DNA of 59,852 bases from Paracoccus haematequi (GCF_900631945.1 NZ_UZWE01000012.1:1-59852); one strand, 5' to 3'; shown: positions 42,110 to 50,716, counted from the first letter of the stretch. Made by a program: numbers and translations. The notes: generated by a model from the sequence alone, not told the origin.

Positions 42110-45100
42110 GCGGGCTTCCCCTTTCTTCTTCTTGCAAGCTCGACCGCCTTCAGCACGGCCACATAGAAGACCGGCACCAGGAAGATCCCGATCACGGCCG
42201 AGGACGCCATGCCGCCCAGAACCCCGATCCCGATCGAGTTCTGCGCACCCGCCCCCGCGCCCGAGGCGATGGCCAGCGGCAGCACCCCCAGCATGAAGGC
42301 GAAGGTGGTCATCAGGATCGGGCGCAGCCGCATCTTCGACGCCTCGATGGCGGCCTCCAGCAGCGGACGGCCCTGGGCCACCAGCGATTGCGCGAATTCC
42401 ACGATCAGGATGGCGTTCCGCGCGGCAAGGCCGATGGTCGTCAGCAGCCCGACCTTGAAGTAGACGTCGTTGGTCTGGTCGAAGAACAGCGCGGCAGCCA
42501 AGGCGCCCAGGATACCCACCGGCACGGTCAGCATCACCGCCAGGGGAACCGTCCAGCTTTCGTACAGGGCAGCCAGCGCCAGAAACACCACCAGCCCCGA
42601 CAGCGCGAACAGCAGCGGCGCCTGGTTGCCCGACAGCCGTTCCTGATAAGACAGGCCCGTCCAGGCGGTGCCATAGCCGCCGGGCATGTCGGCCACCATC
42701 TCCTCCATCGCGGTCATGGCGGCGCCGGACGACAGGCCCTGCGCCGCGGCGCCCGACAGTTCCAGCGCGCGGGTGCCGCCGTAACGGGCCAGGGCCTGCG
42801 GTTCCTGGTCCCAGACGCGGGTGGTGAAGGCGCCGAAATTCACCATGTCGCCCGCCGCGTTGCGGGCGAACCAGCGGTCGATATCCTCGGGCTGGGACCG
42901 GGCATAGGCCTCGCCCTGGACGATCACCGGGCGCAGTTCGGTGCCCAGTGCGAAATCGTTCACGTCGCGCCCCGAGAAGATCACCGACAGCATCGCATTC
43001 ACCTCGGAGATCGACAGGCCGAAGGCGGCGGCCTTCTGCTGGTCGATGTCCAGCCGCAAGGATGTCTGGAACGGCGCCTCGTTGCCGCGCAGGTTGGTGA
43101 CGCGGCCGTCGGCCTGGGCCGTGGCGACCAACTGGTCGGCGGCCGAGGTCAGCGCCTCTTGCCCGCGACCCGCCTGATCGACCAGATACATCGAAAAGCC
43201 CGAGGACGCGCCCATGCCGGGAATCGCCGGCGGTTGCAGGAAATAGGCCTGGCCCGCGCGGTTGTTCATGAAGAAATAGCCGTTGGCCCGCGTCACCAGC
43301 GAGGCCACGTCCAGGCCGGGGCGATCCTCGTATTCGCGCAGCTTGGCGAACAGCATGGCGTTGTTCTGGCCTGCGCCGCCGAAGCTGAAGCCCAGGACCG
43401 AGAAGGTCGACTCGACCGTATCGGCTTCCTGGACGCGCAGATAGTCCTCGACCCGCTCGACCAGGGCCAGGGTCTGCGCGGTGGTCGATCCGTCGGGCGT
43501 CTCGATCATCACCATCATCACGCCCTGATCCTCGTCCGGCAGGAACGATCCGGGCAGGCGTTCATACAGCGCAAGGGCGCCCGCGCCGATGGCGACCAGC
43601 ACCAGCAGCATCCTGAACGGGCGGCGCACCAGCCGGGCCACGACGCTGCCATAGCCGTTCGTCGCCCGGTCCAGGTTGCGGTTGAACCAGCGGGCCGGCG
43701 CGATGCCGTCGCCATGCTTGCGCGGCTTCAGCAGGCTGGCGCACATGGCGGGCGTCAGGATCACCGCGACGCCCAGCGACAGCACCATGGCGGTGATGAT
43801 CGTCAGCGAGAACTGGCGATAGATCACCCCCGTCGCGCCCGACATGAAGGCCATCGGCAGGAACACCGCCGACAGCACCATGACGATGCCGACCAGGGCC
43901 GAGGTGATCTCCTCCATGCTCTTCTGGGTGGCCTCGACAGGGCCGAGGCCCTCTTCCTCCATAACCCGTTCGACGTTTTCGACGACCACGATGGCGTCGT
44001 CGACCAGCAGGCCGATGGCCAGCACCAGCGCGAACATGGTCAGCGTGTTGATCGAAAAGCCCGCCGCCGCCAGCACTCCGAAGGTGCCCAGCAGCACCAC
44101 CGGGATGGCGATCACCGGGATGATCGTGGCGCGCCAGCTTTGCAGGAAGGCCAGGATCACCAGGAAGACCAGCACCACGGCCTCGGCCAGGGTCTTGTAG
44201 ACCTGGTGGATGGATTTTTCGACGAAGGGCGCGGTGTCATAGGGATAGACGACCTGCACGCCCGCGGGCAGCGACGGCGCGATGCCGTCGATCACCGCGC
44301 GCACCGCATGGGCCGTGTCCACGGCATTGGCGCCGGTCGCCAGGTTGACGCCGAAGCCCGCCGCCGGATTGCCGTTGTATCGCGCAGCCCCGCCATAGGA
44401 TTCCTGGCCGATCTCGATCCGGGCCACGTCGCCCAGAAAGACCGTCGATCCGTCGGGATCCACGCGCAGCAGGATCCGCTCGAATTCCTGGACAGAGCTG
44501 AACTGCGACTGCGCCGACAGGGTCAAGGTCAGCCGCTGGCCTTCCGCCGACGGCTCGGCGCCCAGGTCGCCCACGGTCACGTTGGTGTTCTGTTCCGACA
44601 CGGCGGCGGTCACATCGGCGGGCGTGACCTGGTATTGCGCCATCTTCATCGGATCCAGCCAGATGCGCATCGCATAGCCCGACCCGAAGGTGTTGATGGA
44701 CCCGACGCCGGGGGTCCGCTTGACCGGATCCTCGATCATCTGCGCCACCAGATCGCCCAGTTCCACGGACGAGAAGCTGCCGTCCGTGCTGGTCAGCGCG
44801 CCCACCAGCAGGATCGACGAGGTCGACCGCGACACGTTCACGCCCTGGCTCTGCACGATGTCGGGCAGCTGGCTGGTGACTAGTTGCAGCTTGTTCTGGA
44901 CCTGGACCTGCGCGATGTCGGGATCGACCGTATCGTCGAAGGTCAGCGATACCGAGGCCGATCCCGGCGTCGAATTCGAGGTCATGTAGATCAGCCCGTC
45001 GATCCCGGTCATCCCGTCCTCGATCACGGTGGTGACGGAGTTTTCCACGATCTCGGCCGAGGCGCCGGTATAGGTGGCGCTGATGCGCACGGTGGTGGGG

Positions 45101-45216
45101 GCGATCTGGGGATATTGCTCGATCGCCAGGGTTTGCAGGCCCAGCCCGCCGACCAGCATGGTCACGAAGGCCAGAACCCAGGCGAAGACGGGACGATGAA
45201 TGAAAAAACGTGCCAT
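42106..45216 (-). CDS. RND multidrug efflux pump, AcrB/MexB (HAE1) type
   Basis: This is a proton-driven trimeric inner-membrane exporter of hydrophobic drugs. The 1036-residue length is standard. The N-terminus MARFFIHRPVFAWVLAFVTM and the proton-relay TM4 motif GLLVDDAIVVVENVERVM (adjacent Asp pair) are intact. Two large periplasmic loops contain the porter domain, and the C-terminal half has NDVYFKVGLLTTIGLAARNAILIVEFA. It sits between the adaptor (3 bases upstream) and the outer-membrane channel (4-base overlap), so all three parts of the tripartite pump are made together. Confidence 0.97.
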   Translation of the reverse strand: MARFFIHRPVFAWVLAFVTMLVGGLGLQTLAIEQYPQIAPTTVRISATYTGASAEIVENSVTTVIEDGMTGIDGLIYMTSNSTPGSASVSLTFDDTVDPDIAQVQVQNKLQLVTSQLPDIVQSQGVNVSRSTSSILLVGALTSTDGSFSSVELGDLVAQMIEDPVKRTPGVGSINTFGSGYAMRIWLDPMKMAQYQVTPADVTAAVSEQNTNVTVGDLGAEPSAEGQRLTLTLSAQSQFSSVQEFERILLRVDPDGSTVFLGDVARIEIGQESYGGAARYNGNPAAGFGVNLATGANAVDTAHAVRAVIDGIAPSLPAGVQVVYPYDTAPFVEKSIHQVYKTLAEAVVLVFLVILAFLQSWRATIIPVIAIPVVLLGTFGVLAAAGFSINTLTMFALVLAIGLLVDDAIVVVENVERVMEEEGLGPVEATQKSMEEITSALVGIVMVLSAVFLPMAFMSGATGVIYRQFSLTIITAMVLSLGVAVILTPAMCASLLKPRKHGDGIAPARWFNRNLDRATNGYGSVVARLVRRPFRMLLVLVAIGAGALALYERLPGSFLPDEDQGVMMVMIETPDGSTTAQTLALVERVEDYLRVQEADTVESTFSVLGFSFGGAGQNNAMLFAKLREYEDRPGLDVASLVTRANGYFFMNNRAGQAYFLQPPAIPGMGASSGFSMYLVDQAGRGQEALTSAADQLVATAQADGRVTNLRGNEAPFQTSLRLDIDQQKAAAFGLSISEVNAMLSVIFSGRDVNDFALGTELRPVIVQGEAYARSQPEDIDRWFARNAAGDMVNFGAFTTRVWDQEPQALARYGGTRALELSGAAAQGLSSGAAMTAMEEMVADMPGGYGTAWTGLSYQERLSGNQAPLLFALSGLVVFLALAALYESWTVPLAVMLTVPVGILGALAAALFFDQTNDVYFKVGLLTTIGLAARNAILIVEFAQSLVAQGRPLLEAAIEASKMRLRPILMTTFAFMLGVLPLAIASGAGAGAQNSIGIGVLGGMASSAVIGIFLVPVFYVAVLKAVELARRRKGKPA

Positions 45217-45219
45217 GGG

Positions 45220-46404
45220 TTACTCTGCCGGGGCCGGGGCGGGTTGGGCGGCGGCGGCATCGGGCGCCGCTTCGCGGACCACGCCGTTGTCGTCCAGGGT
45301 GACGGGCACGGTCGTGACGGTCGCGCCTTCGGTCAGCGCGGCCAGGTTGTCGACCGCCAGCAGGTCGCCGGGTTCCAGCCCGTCCGTCACGATCCAGTGG
45401 TTCCGATAGCTGCCGTCGTCGGTCAGGTTCACCTGCGCGGCCTTGCCGTCGCGGATCACCCAGGCCGTTAGCTGGCCGGTCCTGTCACGGGTCGCGGCGT
45501 TCTGCGTCACCAGGAAGGCCTGGGTCGTGCCCATCTCGATCTGGCCGCGCAGGAACATGCCGGGCAGGATCAGGCGGCGCGGGTTGTCGAAGCGGAACCG
45601 CGTATCCACCGACCCGGTCGAGGTCGAGACGGTGACGCCCGGCGCCACCAGCGTCCCCGTCGCCTCATAGGTCTCGCCGGTTTCCAGCGTCAGCGTCGCT
45701 TGCAGCGTTTCGTTCAGCCGCAGCCGGCCCGCGCTGATGTCCTCGCGCAGGGACAGCAGCCGGGCCGAGGGCTCGTACATGTCCACGTCGATCGGATCCA
45801 GGCTGGTGACGGTGGCCAGCGCATCGGCCTGCCCCGCCGTGACCAGATCGCCGACCGAGACGGCCGCGACGCTGGCCACGCCGTCGATGGGGCTGGTGAC
45901 GGTGGTCCAGTCCAGTTCCGCCTGCGCCAGCGTCAGCGCGGCCTCGGCCGATTGCAGCGCGGCCTGGGCCTGTTCCAGCGTGGCGCGCGATTCGTCGACC
46001 TGCGCCTGGGTCGTGCCCGATCCCAGCAGCCGCTCGGTCCGCCCGAACGAGGTTTCCGCCTGCGTCAGCGCGGCGCGGGCGGAACTGACCTGCGCCTCGG
46101 CGCTGGAGAGATTGGCCTGATAGGTCGCCGGGTCGATCTGGAACATCGGCGCGCCCCGTTCCAGGGCGGCCCCCGGCTCATACAGGATTTCCGTCACCAG
46201 CCCGCCGACGCGGGGACGGATCGCGGCCTGGGACTGGGCCACGGCGCGACCCGGCAGGGTCACGATGCGGGGCACCTCTTGGGGCTGCACCGTCACCACG
46301 CCGACGGCGGGAGGCGGCATTTGGTCCTGCTGCGCAAGCGCCGGCAGCGACGAAAACCAGACGGCGATCAGGGCCACGCAGGCCAGCGGGCGGAAAAGGG
46401 GCAT
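45220..46404 (-). CDS. RND efflux periplasmic adaptor (membrane fusion protein)
   Basis: This adaptor links the RND pump to its outer-membrane channel. The start MPLFRPLACVALIAVWFSSL gives a signal peptide ending PALA-QQ and follows AAGGAACG; a longer in-frame start would extend into the tetR operator region. The lipoyl/hairpin organisation is clear: GRAVAQSQAAIRPRVGGLVTEILYEPGAALERGAPMFQIDP, an Ala/Gln/Glu-rich helical hairpin near residues 95-160, then DWTTVTSPIDGVASVAAVSVGDLV and the beta-barrel. It is the first gene of the operon and diverges from tetR. Confidence 0.95.
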   Translation of the reverse strand: MPLFRPLACVALIAVWFSSLPALAQQDQMPPPAVGVVTVQPQEVPRIVTLPGRAVAQSQAAIRPRVGGLVTEILYEPGAALERGAPMFQIDPATYQANLSSAEAQVSSARAALTQAETSFGRTERLLGSGTTQAQVDESRATLEQAQAALQSAEAALTLAQAELDWTTVTSPIDGVASVAAVSVGDLVTAGQADALATVTSLDPIDVDMYEPSARLLSLREDISAGRLRLNETLQATLTLETGETYEATGTLVAPGVTVSTSTGSVDTRFRFDNPRRLILPGMFLRGQIEMGTTQAFLVTQNAATRDRTGQLTAWVIRDGKAAQVNLTDDGSYRNHWIVTDGLEPGDLLAVDNLAALTEGATVTTVPVTLDDNGVVREAAPDAAAAQPAPAPAE

Positions 46405-46447
46405 CGGAATCGTTCCTTCGGACAGGCGGAGGGGCTTTGCCGCCTTG

Positions 46448-46472
46448 TTGCACATGAATGCATAGTGTGCAA
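46448..46472. promoter_or_regulatory. Predicted TetR operator between efflux operon and tetR
   Basis: TTGCACA at 46448-46454 and TGTGCAA at 46466-46472 form a perfect 7-bp inverted repeat with an 11-base spacer (25 bp overall), in the 104-base divergent promoter region. Size and place match operators of AcrR-like regulators. Confidence 0.65.
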
Positions 46473-46508
46473 TATTTGCCTGATGTGAATGGGAGGGGGA
46501 AATGCGCC

Positions 46509-47183
46509 ATGACCGTGAAATCGTCGCTTCGTGATCGAAGGCGATTGCAGACCTCGCGCGAGATCCAGCGGGCGGCGCTGACGCTGGCGCTGCGCCACGG
46601 CCATGACAGCGTGACCACCGAGGCCATCGCGGCCGAAGCGGGGATCAGCCAGCGGACGTTCTTCAACTATTACCTGAACAAGGATGCCGCGATCATCGGC
46701 AACGCGCCCAGCTTCGACGACGATACCGTGGCCCGGTTCCGCGAATCGTCGGGACCGCTGCTGGCGGATTTGTTGCAGGCGCTGCGGCGGCTGCTGTCGA
46801 ACAGCGACCTTGACCGCTCCACCTCGCAGTTGATCGACCGGCTGCTGGTCAGGTCGCCCGATCTGCTGCCGATCTTTTACGGATCGCTGAAACGCCTGCG
46901 CGACCAGATCGCCGATCTGGCCGTCATGCGCCTGGGCGAGGATGCTCGCGCCGACGCCGAACTGCTGGCCGAGGCGATTTCCCACGCCCTAGCCGACACG
47001 TTCCGCATCTGGGCCAATGACGACGGCATGTCGGCCGACAGCATCGTCGACATTGCTGCCGCCAAATTGCAGGTCTTGCGCGGTTTACTGACGCCCGGCG
47101 TTCAGCCCATCCCCGCCGCCAGCACCGTCAGGCCGGACACGCAGGCAATGACCAGCACCGCGGCGGCCCCGATCCGGCCGTGA
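46509..47183 (+). CDS. TetR/AcrR family transcriptional repressor
   Basis: This is the probable local repressor of the divergent RND operon. The N-terminal HTH reads RRRLQTSREIQRAALTLALRHGHDSVTTEAIAAEAGISQRTFFNYYLNKDAAII, a textbook TetR motif. The C-terminal ligand domain is helical and runs to about residue 205. The start MTVKSSLRDRR follows a strong GGGAGGGGG; an upstream GTG-type start would lie in the operator. The last 27 codons or so (after LLTPGVQPIP) look unlike the family and overlap an opposite-strand ORF; the frame may be extended at its 3' end. Confidence 0.92.
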   Translation: MTVKSSLRDRRRLQTSREIQRAALTLALRHGHDSVTTEAIAAEAGISQRTFFNYYLNKDAAIIGNAPSFDDDTVARFRESSGPLLADLLQALRRLLSNSDLDRSTSQLIDRLLVRSPDLLPIFYGSLKRLRDQIADLAVMRLGEDARADAELLAEAISHALADTFRIWANDDGMSADSIVDIAAAKLQVLRGLLTPGVQPIPAASTVRPDTQAMTSTAAAPIRP

Positions 47184-47314
47184 ACCGCGGCCGGAGCGTC
47201 CTGGCCGATGCGGCGCAGGTGCAGCTCGGTCTGGATGTCGAACATGAAGGGCACCCCGAAGTCGATGATCGGGCAGGGTTCGGCGCGGCGGTCAAAACTG
47301 CGGGCGGGCATCAT
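47102..47314 (-). CDS. Possible small membrane protein coupled to the RBBP9-like gene
   Basis: This 70-codon ORF starts with ATGATG overlapping the stop of the hydrolase frame (47311-47313). It encodes MMPARSFDRRAEPCPIIDFG, then a predicted helix (AAAVLVIACVSGLTVLAAGM, residues about 50-69). No family is recognised. It overlaps the end of tetR on the other strand by 82 bases. The ATGA overlap and the hydrophobic C-terminus favour a real gene, but composition alone could produce this. An internal ATG at 47245 would give a 47-residue version. Confidence 0.4.
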   Translation of the reverse strand: MMPARSFDRRAEPCPIIDFGVPFMFDIQTELHLRRIGQDAPAAVHGRIGAAAVLVIACVSGLTVLAAGMG

Positions 47315-47911
47315 GCACCTGCCACCGGCGCCCGGCGCGGGGCCGTCGACTGGCCCAGCAGCCTGCGCAGCATCGATGGCCGGGCAGTCCGGTCCAGCAG
47401 CCGGTCGCGGATCACCTTGCCCCCCGGCCACGGCCCAAAGCCCGAGGCGACGTTGATATGCCCCGCATGGCCCAGGTCGATCAGGTCCGCGCCCAGGTCG
47501 TCGGCCAGATCCTGGCAGCGGCCGAAGGACATCCAGGGATCGTTGCGGCTGGCCACCACGACCGCAGGCACGTCCAGCGCCCGTTCGGGCAAAGGCCCGA
47601 AGCGGCGGATGCGCTTGCAATCCTCGGATCCCGCCAGCGGGTCGGCAGGCGCGACCAGGACAGCGCCGCGCACCCGCAGCCCCGCCCAGCATCTGCGCGA
47701 TCAGCACCGATCCCAGCGAATGGCCGACCAGGATGCTGTCTGGATGGCGCAGGATCATTTCGGCCAGCGTCGCCTCCCACGCCTCGCGCACGGGGCGGCG
47801 GGGGTCGGGCAAATCGACGATCACCGCGCTTGGATCGGTGCGCGCCCACCAGTCCTGCCAATGCGGCGCTGGCGATCCGTCGAGACCGGGACCGATCAGA
47901 GTCTTGGACAT
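47311..47911 (-). pseudogene. RBBP9/YdeN-type alpha/beta hydrolase interrupted by a frameshift
   Basis: The N-terminal part (MSKTLIGPGLDGSPAPHWQD to ILVGHSLGSVLIAQML) has the family's nucleophile motif GHSLGS. The C-terminal part (RGAVLVAPADPL, VVVASRNDPWMSF, HAGHINVASGFGPWP) supplies the Asp and His but lies in another reading frame. Between them, near 47680-47690, the minus strand reads CTGGGCGGGGCTGCGGGTG; removing one G from the run restores QMLAGLRVRGAVLVAP, the expected sequence. It is therefore either a recent pseudogene or a single-base sequencing error. If intact it would encode a serine hydrolase of about 199 residues. Unshifted, the frame reads on into the next small ORF. Confidence 0.85.
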
Positions 47912-48001
47912 GGCGCGATTCCTTTCATCCGTCCCGATAAGACTACAATCGTTGTCGTGATTTTGTTCCCAAAGATCCCGGCCCAAAGAGAACGGGGATC
48001 T

Positions 48002-48475
48002 CTAACGGTCGCGGGTGTTGATCGGATAGGCGGTGGTATGGCGCAACCGTTCCATCGCGAAATGCGAGGTCAGGTTCTTGATCGGCACGGCGTCGGTCAG
48101 CCGGCGATAGAAGTCGTCATAGGCGGCCATGTCGGACACCGCGACATGCAGCAGATAGTCCATTTCCCCGGCCATGCGATAGGCTTCCATGATCTCAGGG
48201 AACTTCCTGACGGCGGCCAGGAAGGCGTCGCGCCAGGCCGCGCCGTGGTCCGCCGCCTCGATCCCCACGAAGACGGTCAGGCCCAGGCCCAGCTTCGCCG
48301 GATCGGCCAGGGCCACGCGCCCGGTCAGGACTCCCGTCGCCTCCAGCTTCTGGATCCGCTTCCAGCAGGGGGTTTGCGACAGGCCCACCTGATCGGCGAT
48401 CTGCGCGATCGGCTGGGTGGCGTCCTGCATCAGGGCGGCGACGATCTTGCGGTCGATCAGGTCCAAATTGGCCAT
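48002..48475 (-). CDS. Lrp/AsnC family transcriptional regulator (third copy)
   Basis: This 157-residue regulator begins MANLDLIDRKIVAALMQDAT, with the HTH PIAQIADQVGLSQTPCWKRIQKLEATGVL and a RAM domain including FPEIMEAYRMAGEMDYLLHVAVSDMAAYDDF. The QTPCWKRIQKLE recognition helix is typical of the Lrp group proper, unlike the two divergent Lrp genes at 11-12 kb. The start has GAGGAAAG upstream; an ATG eight codons earlier is possible. It diverges from an Rrf2 gene across a 144-base AT-richer region that holds two 13-base direct repeats. Confidence 0.92.
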   Translation of the reverse strand: MANLDLIDRKIVAALMQDATQPIAQIADQVGLSQTPCWKRIQKLEATGVLTGRVALADPAKLGLGLTVFVGIEAADHGAAWRDAFLAAVRKFPEIMEAYRMAGEMDYLLHVAVSDMAAYDDFYRRLTDAVPIKNLTSHFAMERLRHTTAYPINTRDR

Positions 48476-48523
48476 CTGGTCTTTCCTCGGGGTCGGCATC
48501 GGCCACAGACTGCCATAAAAACA

Positions 48524-48585
48524 GCAAATGTCCACCGTTATTGTCGTATATTTGGAATTGCCTTGACCTGCGGCAAATGTCGACC
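48524..48585. repeat. Direct repeats GCAAATGTC(C/G)ACC in the Lrp/Rrf2 intergenic region
   Basis: GCAAATGTCCACC at 48524-48536 recurs as GCAAATGTCGACC at 48573-48585, differing at one base, with starts 49 bases apart. They flank the most AT-rich part of the divergent promoter region. They could be binding sites for either flanking regulator. Confidence 0.55.
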
Positions 48586-48619
48586 TTGAAGCGGGTATTT
48601 TATCGCCATAGGGTGGGCC

Positions 48620-49072
48620 ATGATCACGCAGAAGATGAAATACGCCCTCAAGGCGATGCTGGTCCTGGGGGACGAGGCCGCCCAGCCCCACCCCGAGGCG
48701 CTGACCATCGAGAAGATCGCCCGCCGGTCCGACACGCCGAAGCGGTTCCTGGAACAGATCCTGCTGGAGATCAGGAACGCGGGCATGGTCAGCTCGATCC
48801 GCGGCCGGTCGGGCGGCTATCTGCTGATCAAGCGGCCCAGCGACATTTCCATTTCCGAACTGCTGCGCCTGATCGACGGTCCCATCGCACCGCTGCCCTG
48901 CCTGTCGCGGCGCGCCTATCAACGCTGCGAGGATTGCCGGGACGAGGCGTCCTGCCGCATCCGCAAGGTCTTCGCCGAGATTTTCTGGTCCTATCTGATC
49001 CTGATCGAATCGCTGACGCTGGAGGACATGCTGCGGTCCGAACAGGTGGCGGAACAGGTGATCGGGGCCTAG
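48620..49072 (+). CDS. Rrf2 family transcriptional regulator with Cys cluster
   Basis: This 150-residue protein has the Rrf2 winged HTH: MITQKMKYALKAMLVLGDEA and TIEKIARRSDTPKRFLEQILLEIRNAGMVSSIRGRSGGYLL. Four cysteines at 94, 103, 106 and 112 (PCLSRRAYQRCEDCRDEASC) could hold an iron-sulfur cluster or act as redox sensors. The spacing differs from IscR and NsrR (three Cys), so the ligand is uncertain. Targets are unknown; Rrf2 proteins of this group often control sulfur assimilation. Its stop shares the CTAG with the opposite-strand RluA gene. Confidence 0.9.
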   Translation: MITQKMKYALKAMLVLGDEAAQPHPEALTIEKIARRSDTPKRFLEQILLEIRNAGMVSSIRGRSGGYLLIKRPSDISISELLRLIDGPIAPLPCLSRRAYQRCEDCRDEASCRIRKVFAEIFWSYLILIESLTLEDMLRSEQVAEQVIGA

Positions 49073-49719
49073 AACGGCGCCGCCTGGCTGAAGCTGACCT
49101 GCACACCGCTGTCGGGATGGCGCAGGCGCAGGCTTTCGGCGTGCAGCATCAGGCGCGGATGATCGGCCGCAGCGCCCGTCGCATACAGCGGGTCGCCCAG
49201 GATCGGATGGCCGGTTTCGGCCATGTGAACCCGCAGTTGATGGCTGCGCCCGGTCAGCGGGAACAGCCGCACGCGAGTTTCGTCATCCGTCGCGCGGATC
49301 ACCCGCCATTCGGTCAGCGCCGGGCGCCCCGTTTCGTGGTCGACCTTCTGGCGCGGGCGGTTCGGCCAGTCGACGATCAGCGGCAGGTCCACGGTGCCGG
49401 TCCTGGGTTCCAGCCGCCCGGCCAAGCGCGCGACATAGGCCTTCTTGACCTTCCGGTCCTCGAACTGTTTGGACAGCACCCGCTGCGCGTGCGGCGTCAG
49501 GCCGAAGACCATCACGCCGGATGTGTCCTGGTCCAGCCGATGCACCAGCAGCACCGTCGGGAAGGCGCCGCGCAGGCGGTTGATCAGGCAGTCGTCCTTG
49601 CCCTCGCCCCGGCCCGGCACCGATAGAAGCCCGGCGGGCTTGCCCACCACAAGGATCTCGTGATCGGCATGGATCACCTGCGGCGCGTCCGGCGGCGGAG
49701 CATAGACGAAATCTGTCAC
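49069..49719 (-). CDS. RluA-family RNA pseudouridine synthase
   Basis: The enzyme isomerises uridines in rRNA or tRNA. The catalytic motif HRLDQDTSGVMVFG (the Asp in HRLDxxTSG) is intact near residue 75, preceded by EILVVGKPAGLLSVPGRG and followed by PLTGRSHQLRVHMAETGHPILGDPLYA. The GTG start overlaps the LysE stop (GTGA at 49716-49719) and gives 216 residues, the size of single-domain RluA rather than the S4-containing RluC/D. It is the last gene of a four-gene overlapping operon. Confidence 0.92.
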   Translation of the reverse strand: MTDFVYAPPPDAPQVIHADHEILVVGKPAGLLSVPGRGEGKDDCLINRLRGAFPTVLLVHRLDQDTSGVMVFGLTPHAQRVLSKQFEDRKVKKAYVARLAGRLEPRTGTVDLPLIVDWPNRPRQKVDHETGRPALTEWRVIRATDDETRVRLFPLTGRSHQLRVHMAETGHPILGDPLYATGAAADHPRLMLHAESLRLRHPDSGVQVSFSQAAPF

Positions 49720-50342
49720 TTCGCGACCAGCCGGATCGCCAGGCCCGCGAACATCACGGCGGCGATCCTGTTGATCAGGCCCAGCCGCCGCCCGATCACA
49801 TGGCCCGCATAGCCCGCGACGATGCCGTAACCCATCGTCACCAGCGTGCCGGTAAAGGCGAAGATCAGCCCCAGGCCCAGGATCTGCTGCCAGACCGGGC
49901 CCCAGGCGGGGTTGGTGAACTGCGGCAGGAAGGCCAGCAGGAACAGCACCGGCTTGGGGTTCAGCGCGTTCGACAGAAAGCCGCGCCGGATGATGGCCCA
50001 GGGCCGGACGCTGCCGCGCGCCGACGGATCGACCGGCCCCGCCCGCCAGCTTTTCCAGGCCAGCCACAGCAGATAGGCCGCGCCCGCGTATTTGATCGCG
50101 CGCAACGCCTCGGGGTGGGCGGCGACCACCGCGCCCAGGCCCACGGTCGCCAGCGTCACATGCATCAGCACGCCCAGGCCCACGCCGAATCCCGCCAGGG
50201 CGCCTGCGCGCGGCCCGCCCTGAATGCCGCAGGCGCTGGCGAAGAACACGTCCTGGCCCGGCGCGACGTTCAGCAGCAGCCCGCCCGCGACGAAGGCGGT
50301 CAGCTGCGCCAGCGGAATGGCGGCGATCGTGTCCCAGATCAT
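49716..50342 (-). CDS. LysE/RhtB family amino-acid exporter
   Basis: This inner-membrane exporter of amino acids or derivatives has about six helices in 208 residues. Family motifs are AFVAGGLLLNVAPGQDVFFASACGIQGGPRAGALAGFGVGLGVLMH and RRGFLSNALNPKPVLFLLAFLPQFTNP, the conserved LysE/RhtB pattern, although the proline before GQ (NVAPGQD in place of the usual PGPD) is an unusual variant. It overlaps GFA upstream and RluA downstream by four bases each, so the operon is tightly coupled. The substrate is not predictable. Confidence 0.9.
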   Translation of the reverse strand: MIWDTIAAIPLAQLTAFVAGGLLLNVAPGQDVFFASACGIQGGPRAGALAGFGVGLGVLMHVTLATVGLGAVVAAHPEALRAIKYAGAAYLLWLAWKSWRAGPVDPSARGSVRPWAIIRRGFLSNALNPKPVLFLLAFLPQFTNPAWGPVWQQILGLGLIFAFTGTLVTMGYGIVAGYAGHVIGRRLGLINRIAAVMFAGLAIRLVAK

Positions 50343-50716
50343 CCCTGCGCTTCCTGCGGCAAGCCGTCGGCGATGTCATAGTAATCGCCCTTGTCGGCCA
50401 CATAGATATGGCCCGCCAGCCGCAGCCCGGTGGGGCTGTCCACGGCGCCTGCCGCGATTTCGGGGTTGGCCGCGCCGATCTGCCGCCAGAACAGGCTGCT
50501 GCCGCATTCGGGGCAGAAGCCGCGCTCGGCCTGGTCCGAGGACCGATACCAGCGCACCGGCCCGTCCACGGTCACGCCCCGCGCCGAGGCCGCGGCCCAG
50601 ACATGGCCCGACCAGCGGCGGCACTGGCCGCAATGGCAGGCGCGCAGCGGATCATCGGTCCAGCGTCCCGCAAAGGTGACCGCGCCGCACAGGCAGCGCC
50701 CGGTGAAATCAGACAT
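50339..50716 (-). CDS. GFA-family (Gfa-like, CENP-V fold) zinc protein
   Basis: This 125-residue protein has the paired cysteine knuckles of the GFA family: CLCGAVTF (Cys8, Cys10), ACHCGQCRRW (Cys27, 29, 32) and FCPECGSSLFWR. The family was named for glutathione-dependent formaldehyde activation, but most members have unproven activities. The start MSDFTGRCLCGAV overlaps the stop of the fRMsr gene by eight bases and its own stop overlaps LysE. Co-location with a methionine-sulfoxide reductase suggests thiol or aldehyde stress. Confidence 0.9.
   Translation of the reverse strand: MSDFTGRCLCGAVTFAGRWTDDPLRACHCGQCRRWSGHVWAAASARGVTVDGPVRWYRSSDQAERGFCPECGSSLFWRQIGAANPEIAAGAVDSPTGLRLAGHIYVADKGDYYDIADGLPQEAQG

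Noticed and set aside
49069..50403. Single 444-codon gene joining LysE and RluA
   Set aside because: The upstream half of that frame is out of phase with the LysE protein. LysE has its own frame and stop, and RluA starts at a GTG overlapping that stop.
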